Shown: in pieces, positions 1 through 8,885 of the stretch
Numbering within the stretch: position 1 is the stretch's first letter
Layout: each line of letters begins with the position of its first letter
Origin: an uncultured Eubacterium sp.
GTDB lineage: Bacteria > Bacillota > Clostridia > Oscillospirales > Acutalibacteraceae
Length of the DNA stretch: 40,352 nucleotides
NCBI GenBank assembly: GCA_905234995.1
Contig: CAJOJV010000014.1
Coordinates: 1-40,352 of the forward strand
Direction of reading: 5' to 3'
Program-made: the position numbers and the translations under genes
Notes under the pieces: generated by a model
Databases searched by the model: none
What the model was told of the DNA's origin: nothing
Seen by the model: only the letters and a program-made list of their open reading frames with translations

Positions 1-2319
1 GAGGCTCTCGGCTACGAGGTATATATCAGTGATAACAGCGTAACACTCTCTCAGCCTTATCAAACGCACAGACTAATTGTTAAAGGCGAAGATATTGACG
101 GGCTTGACTCGCTTGAAATCTTGCCGCTGTTTGACGGGATGTACATAGTTCAGTTTGACGATTTGGAAAGCACGCTTGAGGCTCTTGAATATTATAATTC
201 TCAGGATGATATTGAATTTGCAAATCCTGATGCAGTTGTATCCGTTGCTGATTACAACAGCGGAGATGTCAGCACTGCCGCTTTGGACGGCTCAACAAGC
301 AGCACCTCTTGGGGCAGTTCTGCAATCGGTTTTAACACAACCTTTAAGCTTCGTATGGGCTTAGCAAGCTCATTACCAAAAGTAAAGGTTGCAATTGTTG
401 ATACCGGTGTGTCTTACACACATAAACAAATTAAAGATCGCATTACACGAACATATTTTAATTCAAGCACTTCAGGCACTACCAATGATGAAATAGATGG
501 AAACGGACACGGCACGCACGTTGCAGGTATTATTGCACAGAATACATTAAGTAATGTAAAAATAATGGGCTACAAAGTGCTTAATGATTCCGGAACAGGA
601 ACATTTGCGATGATATTAAGCGGTCTAAACCGTGCTTATCAAGATGGTGCTCAAGTTATTAACCTTAGTTTATCAGGCTATAATGGGACACCTACTTATG
701 ATATATATGGGCAAGCTTATGATTTCCTTGCTTCACACAATATTATCTGTTGTGTTGCAGCAGGAAACGATGGTCGGGATTGTTCAAATCTGGCGCCTGC
801 GCAATATGATGAATGTATAACAGTTGCCGCTATGGATGAGAATGATGAAATACCTGAATGGAGTAATTACGGTAAATGCGTTGATATTATTGCTCCAGGT
901 GTGAATATCAGTAGCGCCAACTATCTTGAAGACAGCAGTTATATTGAAATGTCAGGCACATCTATGGCAACGCCGTTTGTAACCGCTGCCGCTGCAAATG
1001 TGCTTTCTAAAAACACCGATGCAATACCGCAGGAGATTAAAGAATTTCTGCAAATAAACGGCAGGGATATTGACGCTCCCGAACACTTCTACGGTGCGCC
1101 TGCGCTATATCTCGGTAATATAAAAAAGTTTGATATGTATGAGAAGCCTGCAGCTCCAACCTTTAGTCTTGAGGACGGCGTATATAATGAAGGTGCCAAA
1201 CTCAAAATTACCAAATCAGGCGGAACGGATATTTATTATCAAATATATGATTATAGCACGAGCAACAAAACTTATCCGTTAACCGAGAGAACGGAATACA
1301 CGGGTGAAATAACGCTTGACAAGCCGTGTATCATTGTTGCTATTGCATCTTACAATTCTTTCTTGGACAGCGACATTACCCAAGGCAGATATTATATACA
1401 ATACTCAAGTGATGAAAACAAGTTCTCCATAGACGAGAACGGTACGATTACGGGCTATTCGGGCAATACGGCTAATCTTGTAATTCCCGAAGAGGTAAAC
1501 GGAATAACCGTGACAGCAATCGGTGAAAATGCCTTTACTCAATTTGATAGCAAACGATATGTTAATCCTGACCCGACAACAAATTATCTGCGCTCCGTAA
1601 CGCTGCCGGATTCTTGCACAACTATTGAACGAGATGCCTTTTTCGGTTGTAGATATATGACGGATGTTTATGCGGGAAATCTGCAGAATATCGGCTTGGA
1701 AGCATTCTTAAACTGCTATGAGCTTGAAGAATTTGATTTTTCACAAGTAAAGAATATAGGGAGTAATGCGTTTTCAAATACGGAAATCAGCGGAATTGAA
1801 GGCATTAACATAGAAAGCATCGGCAGATTTGCTTTCGACGGTTGCAGTGAATTAACAAGCCTAACAGCATCATATAAGCTGTCAACAATTAATGAAAGCG
1901 CTTTTAATAGCTGCACAAATTTAACAGACGTTTATTATCACGGCTCGGAGGCGGAATGGAATAATGCTTCAATTGCCGATAATAACGGCTGCCTGTTAAA
2001 TGCGGAAATTCATTATAACGTTCATTCGTTGGTAAACATCGGCACGGTTGCGCCCACCTGCACTCAGCAGGGCTATGCTCTTAAAGAGTGCGCCGATTGC
2101 GGCAAGGAAGTACAAACGGAATTCAGCGCCGCGCTTGGGCACAGTCTTACCGTTACGGCAGCTTCGCACGGCGTTATAACAACAGCCTGCAACCGCTGCG
2201 GCAATGAATTCACCGAATATTTTTCGGATTACTTCGCCGAATACAATCCGCAATTCGACGTGAACGGCGACGGTTATGTCAACGTCAGGGATTATTCGGC
2301 TTTGCTCAATGAAAACTAA
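1..2319 (+). CDS. Secreted S8 (subtilisin-like) serine protease with LRR_5, Cys-rich and dockerin-like tail (5' partial)
   Basis: The reading frame is open from base 1, so the gene starts upstream; signal peptide and start are not visible. The first ~110 residues resemble an I9-type propeptide. The catalytic triad is intact: Asp in IVDTGV (codon at 400), His in GHGTHVAG (codon at 508), Ser in SGTSMATP (codon at 961). After the protease comes a chitobiase-C-terminal-like segment (about 1150-1410), then BspA-type LRR_5 repeats with the IGENAF/IERDAF/IGLEAF/IGSNAF pattern (about 1500-1960), then a CxxC repeat block (about 2030-2215), and a final 12-residue calcium-loop-like DVNGDGYVNVRD, i.e. 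one half of a type I dockerin. It is probably an extracellular, surface-acting protease. The combination of modules is unusual. Parts of the protease domain are more A+T rich than the next operon, which may hint at transfer (weak). Confidence 0.9.
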   Translation, partial: EALGYEVYISDNSVTLSQPYQTHRLIVKGEDIDGLDSLEILPLFDGMYIVQFDDLESTLEALEYYNSQDDIEFANPDAVVSVADYNSGDVSTAALDGSTSSTSWGSSAIGFNTTFKLRMGLASSLPKVKVAIVDTGVSYTHKQIKDRITRTYFNSSTSGTTNDEIDGNGHGTHVAGIIAQNTLSNVKIMGYKVLNDSGTGTFAMILSGLNRAYQDGAQVINLSLSGYNGTPTYDIYGQAYDFLASHNIICCVAAGNDGRDCSNLAPAQYDECITVAAMDENDEIPEWSNYGKCVDIIAPGVNISSANYLEDSSYIEMSGTSMATPFVTAAAANVLSKNTDAIPQEIKEFLQINGRDIDAPEHFYGAPALYLGNIKKFDMYEKPAAPTFSLEDGVYNEGAKLKITKSGGTDIYYQIYDYSTSNKTYPLTERTEYTGEITLDKPCIIVAIASYNSFLDSDITQGRYYIQYSSDENKFSIDENGTITGYSGNTANLVIPEEVNGITVTAIGENAFTQFDSKRYVNPDPTTNYLRSVTLPDSCTTIERDAFFGCRYMTDVYAGNLQNIGLEAFLNCYELEEFDFSQVKNIGSNAFSNTEISGIEGINIESIGRFAFDGCSELTSLTASYKLSTINESAFNSCTNLTDVYYHGSEAEWNNASIADNNGCLLNAEIHYNVHSLVNIGTVAPTCTQQGYALKECADCGKEVQTEFSAALGHSLTVTAASHGVITTACNRCGNEFTEYFSDYFAEYNPQFDVNGDGYVNVRDYSALLNEN

Positions 2320-2331
2320 ATATACTTTGTA

Positions 2332-2360
2332 GGAGAGGGCTTCCATGCCCTCCCTTTTTT
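2332..2360 (+). terminator. Intrinsic terminator of the S8 protease gene
   Basis: Stem GAGGGC/GCCCTC with a 6-nt loop lies 12 bases after the stop codon and is followed by a run of six T. The element begins with GTAGGAG and closely resembles palindromes at 28715-28733 and 33719-33740 when these are read on the minus strand. Confidence 0.75.
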
Positions 2361-2372
2361 GTTGGGCTATTA

Positions 2373-2400
2373 TCAAACAGGGGGACTGACCCCTGTTTGA
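2373..2400. repeat. Perfect 11-bp inverted repeat (TCAAACAGGGG / CCCCTGTTTGA)
   Basis: Arms at 2373-2383 and 2390-2400 with a 6-nt loop. No T-run follows on the plus strand, so it is not a classical forward terminator. It looks like a dispersed intergenic palindrome (inference). Confidence 0.7.
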
Positions 2401-2438
2401 AATGCGGGATGCCGCGCTTCTTGGCAAAATTTAAAAGA

Positions 2439-2496
2439 TAAGTCATAATTTAGATAATATTATTTCATTGACTAAGTCATTAATATGTGATATAGT
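2439..2496 (+). promoter_or_regulatory. Sigma-A-type promoter of the polysaccharide operon with possible operator
   Basis: The -35 box TTGACT (2468-2473) and -10 box TATAGT (2491-2496) are separated by exactly 17 nt. Transcription would start near 2503, about 40 nt before the first gene. The palindrome TGACTAAGTCA (2469-2479) covers the -35 box, and its right half belongs to a direct repeat of TAAGTCATWA (2439 and 2473). This could be a repressor site; the regulator is unknown. Confidence 0.75.
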
Positions 2497-2544
2497 TAAT
2501 CTATCTATGTAATATATAAATTATTATATATGGAGGAAGGAAAT

Positions 2545-3318
2545 TTGGAAAACGAAAAAGAATTTGACATTGACCTCGGAAAAATATTCTATATGTTCAA
2601 GAAGCGCGTGCTTTACATTATTCTCGGCGCGCTGATTGCAGGCTTTATCGCAGGCGGTTACACGGAGCTGTTTGTTACTCCCAGATACTCAACCTCCTGC
2701 TCGCTTTACGTTTACAGCAACGTTGACCGCGTTAACACACGCTCAACCATTACGGGCAACGAGCTTGACGTATCGCAGCGCCTTGTTGACACATACATCG
2801 TTGTGCTTAAGAGCGACACCGTGCTTGAAAAGGTTATAGAGGAGCTCGGGCTTGATATGAGCGCCTCCGCACTGCGAAGCAAAATCAGCTGCTCTCAGGA
2901 GGGAACGACGGAGGTTTTCCGCGTTACCGTAACCGACCCCGACCCCGAAAAAGCGGCAATGATTACAAACAAGATTGCCGAGGTTGTGCCCGATGAAATC
3001 GTGCGCGTTGTTAAGGCGGGCGGCGTTGAGGTGCTTGATTACGCAAAGGTGCCCACCAAACCGTCATACCCCAACGTTAAGAAAAACATCTTAATCGGGC
3101 TTGGCGTGGGCTTCATTGCATTCTTTGCATTCTTCTATCTTTACGAGCTGTTTGACACCACTATTTCAACCGAGCGCGAGCTTGAGCGCGAATTTGATTT
3201 GCCCGTGCTCGGCAGCATTCCGCACATTCTGCCCGCAAACGAGGCTGCTGAGGCAGAGGCGAAGGCTGCGCAGAGCTCAAGAGCCAAAAGCAAGAAAAAC
3301 AGGAAGGGAGGAAAATAA
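2545..3318 (+). CDS. Wzz/CapA-type polysaccharide co-polymerase (chain-length regulator, kinase activator)
   Basis: 257 residues with the Wzz layout: a short cytoplasmic N-terminus, TM1 (RVLYIILGALIAGFIAGGY), an external segment, then TM2 (NILIGLGVGFIAFFAFFYL) followed by a basic cytoplasmic tail rich in Lys/Ala. In Firmicutes this protein (CapA/YwqC family) partners with a separate BY-kinase, and such a kinase gene follows after 2 bases. An ATG at 2530 is possible, but the GGAGG at 2532-2536 sits inside that version; it is spaced 8 nt before a TTG at 2545, giving MENEKEFDIDLGKIF, which looks like a normal Wzz start. I therefore prefer the TTG. It is the first gene of the operon. Confidence 0.9.
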   Translation: MENEKEFDIDLGKIFYMFKKRVLYIILGALIAGFIAGGYTELFVTPRYSTSCSLYVYSNVDRVNTRSTITGNELDVSQRLVDTYIVVLKSDTVLEKVIEELGLDMSASALRSKISCSQEGTTEVFRVTVTDPDPEKAAMITNKIAEVVPDEIVRVVKAGGVEVLDYAKVPTKPSYPNVKKNILIGLGVGFIAFFAFFYLYELFDTTISTERELEREFDLPVLGSIPHILPANEAAEAEAKAAQSSRAKSKKNRKGGK

Positions 3319-3320
3319 TC

Positions 3321-4094
3321 ATGGCATTATTCAAAACACGTGCGCAGAAGGAAGAGGAAAAGCGCACCGCATTCACAAAGAACGACATCAAGAAAATTCT
3401 CAGCTCGGAATCCCCCTTCGTTGTTAAGGAGGCATATTCCTCTATCAGAACGAACCTGCTCTTTATGCAGAAGGGCGAAAAATGCCCCGTTTTCGTTGTA
3501 ACGAGCCCGACGGCAAACAACGGCAAAACCATCAACAGCATTAACCTTGCAATTTCCTTTGCGCAGATGGGCAAGCGCACCCTGCTGATTGACGGCGATA
3601 TGAGAAACCCCACGATTCACAGAATGTTTTCCATTCCCGTTAAGAACGGGCTTTCCGAAATTCTTGCAGGGCTGACGGATAACATCACCGTTTCCAAAAC
3701 GGATATTGAAAACCTTTCCGTTTTAACGGGCGGCAAAATTCCGCCTAACCCCTCCGAGCTGCTTTCCTCCTCAAGGATGGACCAGCTGCTTGAATTCGTT
3801 AAAGAGCATTACGACTGCGTGTTTATTGACACTCCGCCGATTAACCTCGTTACCGATTCAACCGTTTTTGCTCAGAAATCAACCGGTTATATTCTGATTG
3901 TTAAATCCGGAATTACCGATAAGGCTGACGTAAGAGAAGCCGTTGCGGGCATTGAAAACATCGGCGGCACGATTCTCGGCGTTGTGCTTAACGACATTGC
4001 CTCCGTTAGTAAAAAATATTATTCCTACTACCGCAAATACGATTATAAATACAAATATTCCTACGGCTATGGCTACGGCTACGGCTACAAATAA
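3321..4094 (+). CDS. Bacterial tyrosine kinase (CpsD/CapB/YwqD family)
   Basis: 257-residue cytoplasmic BY-kinase that would autophosphorylate and control polymer length with the preceding Wzz protein. Visible motifs are a Walker A region SPTANNGKT (residues 62-70), Walker A' LLIDGDMR (about 91-97) and Walker B CVFIDTPP (about 165-172). The C-terminus is a dense tyrosine cluster (YYSYYRKYDYKYKYSY followed by GY repeats), the expected autophosphorylation tail. Walker A is divergent: the usual PGxGK(S/T) is AN-N-GKT here, though the Gly-Lys-Thr core remains. The cognate PHP-type phosphatase gene (CpsB/YwqE) often next to this pair is absent from this operon. Confidence 0.92.
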   Translation: MALFKTRAQKEEEKRTAFTKNDIKKILSSESPFVVKEAYSSIRTNLLFMQKGEKCPVFVVTSPTANNGKTINSINLAISFAQMGKRTLLIDGDMRNPTIHRMFSIPVKNGLSEILAGLTDNITVSKTDIENLSVLTGGKIPPNPSELLSSSRMDQLLEFVKEHYDCVFIDTPPINLVTDSTVFAQKSTGYILIVKSGITDKADVREAVAGIENIGGTILGVVLNDIASVSKKYYSYYRKYDYKYKYSYGYGYGYGYK

Positions 4095-4126
4095 AAATTA
4101 CTGAACTGATAAGGACTTGATTCTTT

Positions 4127-5630
4127 ATGGGTAAAAGAAGAAGAATTCAGCTATTCCTTGAATTTTCGGTTGACTTAATTTCCGTCGGCCTTGCTAATTT
4201 AATAGCTTTCTGGTTTTGCGAATTTATTGCCAAAACACCGTTTCACACAAGGGATAACGTAATTCTTTATTCCGCAAGCCTGTTTATTTCCCAGCTTATC
4301 ATTCTGCTGGGCTTTACCTCATCAATTAATCTGCTGAAGCGCAGCAGGCTTATGGAAACCGTTTCCGTTTTAAGAAACTGCCTGCTGACCTATATGGTTT
4401 TTGCAGTGCTTCTGGTTTTAACCAAAAATCCGCTGATTGAGGGAAGATATCTTTTCACAATCTCGCTTGTGCTTTATATCCTTTTCTCCCTGGGCGGAAG
4501 ATATATTCTTAAAAGAATACTTATTTTCAGGTTTTCAAATTCCAAGCTTGCAAGCCTGACGGGCGTTATCACCGTTTGCGAAAGAGCGGGCAGCTACGTT
4601 GACGAGCTTAAGCTTAACTGGATCAGAAAGCTTGAGGGCGTTACCCTGCTTGACGCTGAATATGACGGCGAAAGCGAGGCTTACTGCGGCAAATATTACA
4701 GCAAAATAGTTGACGGCGAAGGCAACGTGACGGTTAAGGAATCCACAAAGGCAGAGCCGCTGAGGGAAATTTCAGGAGTTAAAATCGTTGCAAATGCGGA
4801 TAATTTCATAGACTGGGTTCGCTCGGCTTCTCTTGACGAGGTGTTCATTAATGTTCCATACGGATATAACGGCATTGATTTGAGCGACGCAATTGAAGAG
4901 ATTGAAAGCATGGGCGTAATTGTTCACGTTAATTTGCCGACGCTTGAAAACCTTGTTGAAAACAGCGAATACGATAACGTTGACTGCCAGATAATTGCGG
5001 GCGTGCCGAGCGCAACGCTTGTTGCCACTCCCCCGCTTTCCACGACGGAAGCCTTTTTCAAAAGAAGCTTTGACATACTCGGCGGTATTATCGGCGGACT
5101 GCTGACAATTATTATCCTTGCATTTCTTGCAATTCCGATTAAGCTTGAAAGCGAAGGACCGATTATTTTTAAGCAGCCGAGAATCGGCAAAAACGGCAGA
5201 ATTTTCAACATATATAAAATACGCTCAATGTATGTTGACGCCGAGGAACGCAAGGCTGAGCTTATGAGCGAAAACGATATGAACGGGCATATGTTCAAAA
5301 TGGAAAATGACCCGAGAATTACCAAAATCGGAAGATTCATCAGGCGCACAAGCCTTGATGAATTCCCGCAATTCTGGAATGAGCCTTGTTGGCACTCGCC
5401 CTCCAACCGTTGAGGAATTTCAGGAATATGAAAGCCACCACAAGCGGCGCCTTTCAATGCGCCCCGGAATTACCGGAATGTGGCAGGTCAGCGGCAGGTC
5501 TGACATTCAGGATTTTGAAGAGGTTGTTCACCTTGACACTGAATACATAGATAACTGGTCTGCATGGCTGGATATTAAAATTTTGTTTAAAACAATCGGC
5601 GTTGTTATCAAGGGCAGCGGCGCAAAGTAA
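4127..5630 (+). pseudogene. Initiating polyprenyl-phosphate sugar-1-phosphate transferase (CpsE/WbaP-like), broken by a frameshift at ~5380
   Basis: The 5' part (4127-5413) encodes four N-terminal TM segments, a soluble middle domain, and a bacterial sugar-transferase domain up to [13 protein letters not shown], including the Asp-Glu pair. The 3' part (ATG 5379 to 5630, next frame) resumes at MSLVGTRPP and carries [12 protein letters not shown] and the usual C-terminus. Families of this type read FWN-(V/I)LKGD-MS here, as does the intact paralogue at 38417-39034. The observed AATGAGC is 17 nt shorter than that expected sequence, which accounts precisely for the frame change. The enzyme normally starts repeat-unit synthesis on undecaprenyl phosphate at the membrane. 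As written it should be inactive; a sequencing/assembly deletion or a mixed population are alternatives. Confidence 0.88.
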
Positions 5631-5642
5631 TCAGGAAAGAAT

Positions 5643-6806
5643 ATGAGCAAGCAGAATTTAAAAATTGCAATGCTTGGGCACAAGAGAATTCCCTCCCGCG
5701 AGGGCGGAATTGAAATAGTTGTTGAGGAGCTTTCAAAACGCCTTGTTAACCTCGGCTGCAGCGTTACCGCATATAACCGCAAGGGTGAAAACGTTGCGGG
5801 CGAGCAGTTTGGAGCCGTTAAGGGACTCAGGGAATTTGAAGGCATTAAAATAAAGACAGTGCCCACCCCGAAAAGCAAGCAGCTTAACGCCTTTGTTTAC
5901 AGCGCCCTTGCGACGCTGCGGGCGGTTTTCGGCAGATATGACGTTATTCATTTTCACGCCGAGGGTCCCGCCGCTATGTGCTTTTTGCCGAGGCTTTTCC
6001 ATATTCCCACCGTGGTAACAATCCACGGGCTGGACTGGCAGCGCTCCAAATGGGGCGGCTTTGCAACCAAATATCTGAAATACGGCGAACAGAACGCCGC
6101 AAAGTATGCGGATGAAATCATCGTGCTTTCAAGGGCGGTTGAGCAGTATTTTCTTGACACCTACGGCAGAAGGACTAACTATGTTCCGAACGGAATTAAT
6201 CCCGCCGTGCCCGTGGAGGCAGAGCTTATCACAGAAAAATACGATATCGGCAAGGACGGCTATCTGCTTTACCTCGGCAGAATCGTGCCCGAAAAGGGCA
6301 TTCATTATCTGCTTGAGGCATATGCAAACGCGCAGACCTCCCTTCCCCTCGTTATTGCGGGCGGCTCAAGCCATTCGCACGAATACTTTGACGAGCTTAA
6401 GGCAAAGGCTGCCGAAATCGAAAAGCAAAACGGCGGCAAGAGGATTATCTTCACCGATTTCGTGCAGGGCAAAGAGCTTGAGGAGCTTTATTCCAACGCA
6501 TACGTTTATATCCTGCCGAGCGATCTGGAGGGCATGCCGATAAGCCTTCTTGAGGCAATGAGCTATTCCAACTGCTGCCTGACCTCCGATATCCCCGAAT
6601 GCACCGAGGTTTGCGGGGATAACGCGGTTTATTTTGAAAAGAGCAATATCGCCGCCCTTACTCAGCAGCTTGATATGCTGTGCGAAAGTACAGAGCTTGT
6701 TGCAAAGCTGAAGGCGGGCGCTGCGGACTATATAACTCAAAAATACAACTGGCAGAGCGTTGCAGAGGAAACGAAAAAACTTTACCAAGGAATTGTCAAA
6801 AAATAA
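5643..6806 (+). CDS. GT4-family glycosyltransferase (DUF1972/rhamnosyltransferase-like N-terminus)
   Basis: 387 residues. The N-terminus (LKIAMLGHKRIPSREGGIE) matches the DUF1972-type start seen in capsule rhamnosyl/glucosyl transferases acting second in the repeat unit. The C-terminal half has the GT-B nucleotide-sugar site: LLYLGRIVPEKGIHYLLEAY and the late ExxxE-type LEGMPISLLEAMSY. No TM segment is evident, so it is a cytoplasmic, membrane-associated enzyme. It starts 12 bases after the broken transferase gene and its stop overlaps the next start (TAATG). Donor and acceptor cannot be read from sequence. Confidence 0.9.
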   Translation: MSKQNLKIAMLGHKRIPSREGGIEIVVEELSKRLVNLGCSVTAYNRKGENVAGEQFGAVKGLREFEGIKIKTVPTPKSKQLNAFVYSALATLRAVFGRYDVIHFHAEGPAAMCFLPRLFHIPTVVTIHGLDWQRSKWGGFATKYLKYGEQNAAKYADEIIVLSRAVEQYFLDTYGRRTNYVPNGINPAVPVEAELITEKYDIGKDGYLLYLGRIVPEKGIHYLLEAYANAQTSLPLVIAGGSSHSHEYFDELKAKAAEIEKQNGGKRIIFTDFVQGKELEELYSNAYVYILPSDLEGMPISLLEAMSYSNCCLTSDIPECTEVCGDNAVYFEKSNIAALTQQLDMLCESTELVAKLKAGAADYITQKYNWQSVAEETKKLYQGIVKK

Positions 6807-7900
6807 TGAAGGTTCTGATAATAAACGCCATATTATACACCAGCGAAACGGCGAACGTAAAAAGGGTTAAATCAATTAAAGATACTATGATTTACGACTT
6901 GTGCCTTGCTTTCAAAGCGCAGGGCGCAGAGCCCGTGCTTTTCGCCGCAGAACCGTATAAACCCGAAAACAAAGAGGAATATCCTTTTGAAATAATCTTT
7001 GCGCCCTGCAGGCTGCAGAAACTCTTTATGCCCCACCGCCTGCCGTATATACCTTATCTTAAAAAATACTTAAAGCAGCACGGCGATGAATTTGATTTGA
7101 TTATCAGCGGCGAGGCTTTTTCCCTGCTTTCACTGACGGCGGCAAGGCGCGAGCCCGATAAAACCGTTATATGGCAGGAGCTTGCAAAGCACAACGCAAT
7201 GCTGCATCAGATACCCTCAAGGCTCTGGTATAATCTCATACCGCGAACGTTTATGAAGGACGTTCCCGTGATTGCAAGAAGCAGAGAGGCGCAGGAATTT
7301 ATTTCCCGTTACTGCGCAAACGTGCAGGATATTATTATTGACCACGGGGTTAATCTTGAAAAATTCACTGCAAACACAGAAAAGGAAAACTGTTTTATAA
7401 TTTCCTCTCAGTTAATTGAGCGCAAGCAGATTGACAAAAGCATTGACGCCTTTTCAAGATTTCTTAAATTGCGCCCCAATTACAAGCTTTATATTTTCGG
7501 CGAGGGTGATAAGGAAGAGGAGTTAAAGGCGCAGGCGCGGCAGCTTGGCATTGAGGATAAGGTTGTTTTCTTCGGAAAGGCTGAGCACGGCACGCTTAAG
7601 GATTACCTGAGCCGCGCAAGGGCTATGCTTATCTATACGAGGCAGGATAACAATATGGTTTCCGTCGTTGAAGCAATTGCCTGCGCGACGCCGATTGTTA
7701 CCACCACCGTTCCTTACAACGCGTCATATATAAAAGCGCATAAGCTTGGTATTGCAAAGAACGGATGGGACGAAAACGATTTAAACGAAATCTGCGAGAA
7801 TTCGGATTTCTACGTTAAGAATTGCCTTGATTACAGGGCGGAGGTTTCCACCGAGAAAAAGGTTGCGCAATTTTTAGGCGCAAAGCAGGAGTTAAAATGA
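6806..7900 (+). CDS. GT4-family glycosyltransferase
   Basis: 364 residues from the ATG at 6806, which overlaps the previous stop by one base and gives the expected MKVLIINAIL start; longer versions would run into the upstream gene. The GT-B fold signature is clear in the C-terminal half: FIISSQLIERKQIDKSIDAF, then YIFGEGDKEEELKAQARQLG, and MLIYTRQDNNMVSVVEAIAC with the donor-binding Glu. The N-terminal acceptor domain is less typical (DLIISGEAFSLLSL). It probably adds one sugar of the repeat unit in the cytoplasm. Its stop overlaps the next gene by 4 bases (ATGA), so the pair is translationally coupled. Confidence 0.88.
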   Translation: MKVLIINAILYTSETANVKRVKSIKDTMIYDLCLAFKAQGAEPVLFAAEPYKPENKEEYPFEIIFAPCRLQKLFMPHRLPYIPYLKKYLKQHGDEFDLIISGEAFSLLSLTAARREPDKTVIWQELAKHNAMLHQIPSRLWYNLIPRTFMKDVPVIARSREAQEFISRYCANVQDIIIDHGVNLEKFTANTEKENCFIISSQLIERKQIDKSIDAFSRFLKLRPNYKLYIFGEGDKEEELKAQARQLGIEDKVVFFGKAEHGTLKDYLSRARAMLIYTRQDNNMVSVVEAIACATPIVTTTVPYNASYIKAHKLGIAKNGWDENDLNEICENSDFYVKNCLDYRAEVSTEKKVAQFLGAKQELK

Positions 7901-8871
7901 AATCAATTTGCTATGTCGTTCCCTATTTCGGAACCCTGCCGAAAAAAGGCTTTTCCTTATGGCTTATGAGCTGTGCAAAAAATCCGACGGTTAACTGGAT
8001 TATTTTCACAGACGATAAAACCGAATATGCTTACCCCGAAAACGTTAAGGTTTATTACACGACCTTTGACGCAATCCGCGAGCGTTTTCAGCAGCATTAT
8101 GATTTTCCCATCGTTTTGGACAGGGGCTGGAAGCTTTGCGATTTCAAGCTTGCTTACGGCGAGCTATTTGCGCCCGAGCTTGAGGGCTATGATTTCTGGG
8201 GCAACTGCGATATTGACCTTATCTGGGGCGACATAAGAAAGTTTTACACTGAGGAGATGCTTGAGAAATACGACAAAATCGGCTTCCTTGCACATTCAAC
8301 CCTTTATCGCAACACGCCCGAGGTTAACGCGAGATATCGCACGATTATCGAGGGCGAAATGAATTACAGAATTGCCTTTTCCGAATCGGAGGGGCACTGC
8401 TTTGACGAATCCGGAATTGAAGCGATATATCAGCACCTCGGCATTCCTTACACGAAGGATATCAGCTTTGCGAACCTGACCAAATACGAAACCCGCTTTC
8501 ACCTTGATTTCACCCCGCCAGAGGAGGAATACAAAAATGAAAGGCAGCTTTTCGTTTGGGATAACGGCACGATAACCCGCTACTATCTGCACGAAAACAA
8601 AATCTTTTCAGAGGAATATATGTATATCCACTTCTGGTGCAGACCTATGAGCTTCAGGGTGGAGGATTTTTCAGGAAGCAAAAGAATTCTTATATATTCG
8701 GACGTGGCAACGGACAAGCCCTTTGAGGTAAACGAGAAGCTTATTAAGAAGCTCGGCAAAGGCAATCCGATTGCTTTTTACGCAAAAACCTTATGGATAA
8801 ACAGAAAGAAGTTAACACCCGAGAGGATTATTTTTAATATTAAAGGCTCAATCCAATCAAAACGGAAGTAA
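7897..8871 (+). CDS. DUF6625-family putative glycosyltransferase
   Basis: 324 residues. The opening ICYVVPYFGTLPKKGFSLWL and the central FWGNCDIDLIWGDIRKF are typical of a family found in polysaccharide clusters and annotated as DUF6625. The DID inside NCDIDLIWG looks like a GT-A DxD metal/nucleotide-sugar site. There is no TM segment. I infer a sugar transferase of the operon; biochemical function for the family is not known to me. The start ATG overlaps the previous stop by 4 bases. Confidence 0.8.
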   Translation: MKSICYVVPYFGTLPKKGFSLWLMSCAKNPTVNWIIFTDDKTEYAYPENVKVYYTTFDAIRERFQQHYDFPIVLDRGWKLCDFKLAYGELFAPELEGYDFWGNCDIDLIWGDIRKFYTEEMLEKYDKIGFLAHSTLYRNTPEVNARYRTIIEGEMNYRIAFSESEGHCFDESGIEAIYQHLGIPYTKDISFANLTKYETRFHLDFTPPEEEYKNERQLFVWDNGTITRYYLHENKIFSEEYMYIHFWCRPMSFRVEDFSGSKRILIYSDVATDKPFEVNEKLIKKLGKGNPIAFYAKTLWINRKKLTPERIIFNIKGSIQSKRK

Positions 8872-8885
8872 CTGAAGGCTTATTG

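Noticed and set aside
2373-2400. Terminator of the S8 gene
   Set aside because: The upstream hairpin at 2332-2354 has the T-run; this palindrome has none.
5379-5630. Independent small gene encoding the C-terminal part of a sugar transferase
   Set aside because: It continues the family sequence exactly where the first frame stops matching, so it is one broken gene, not two.
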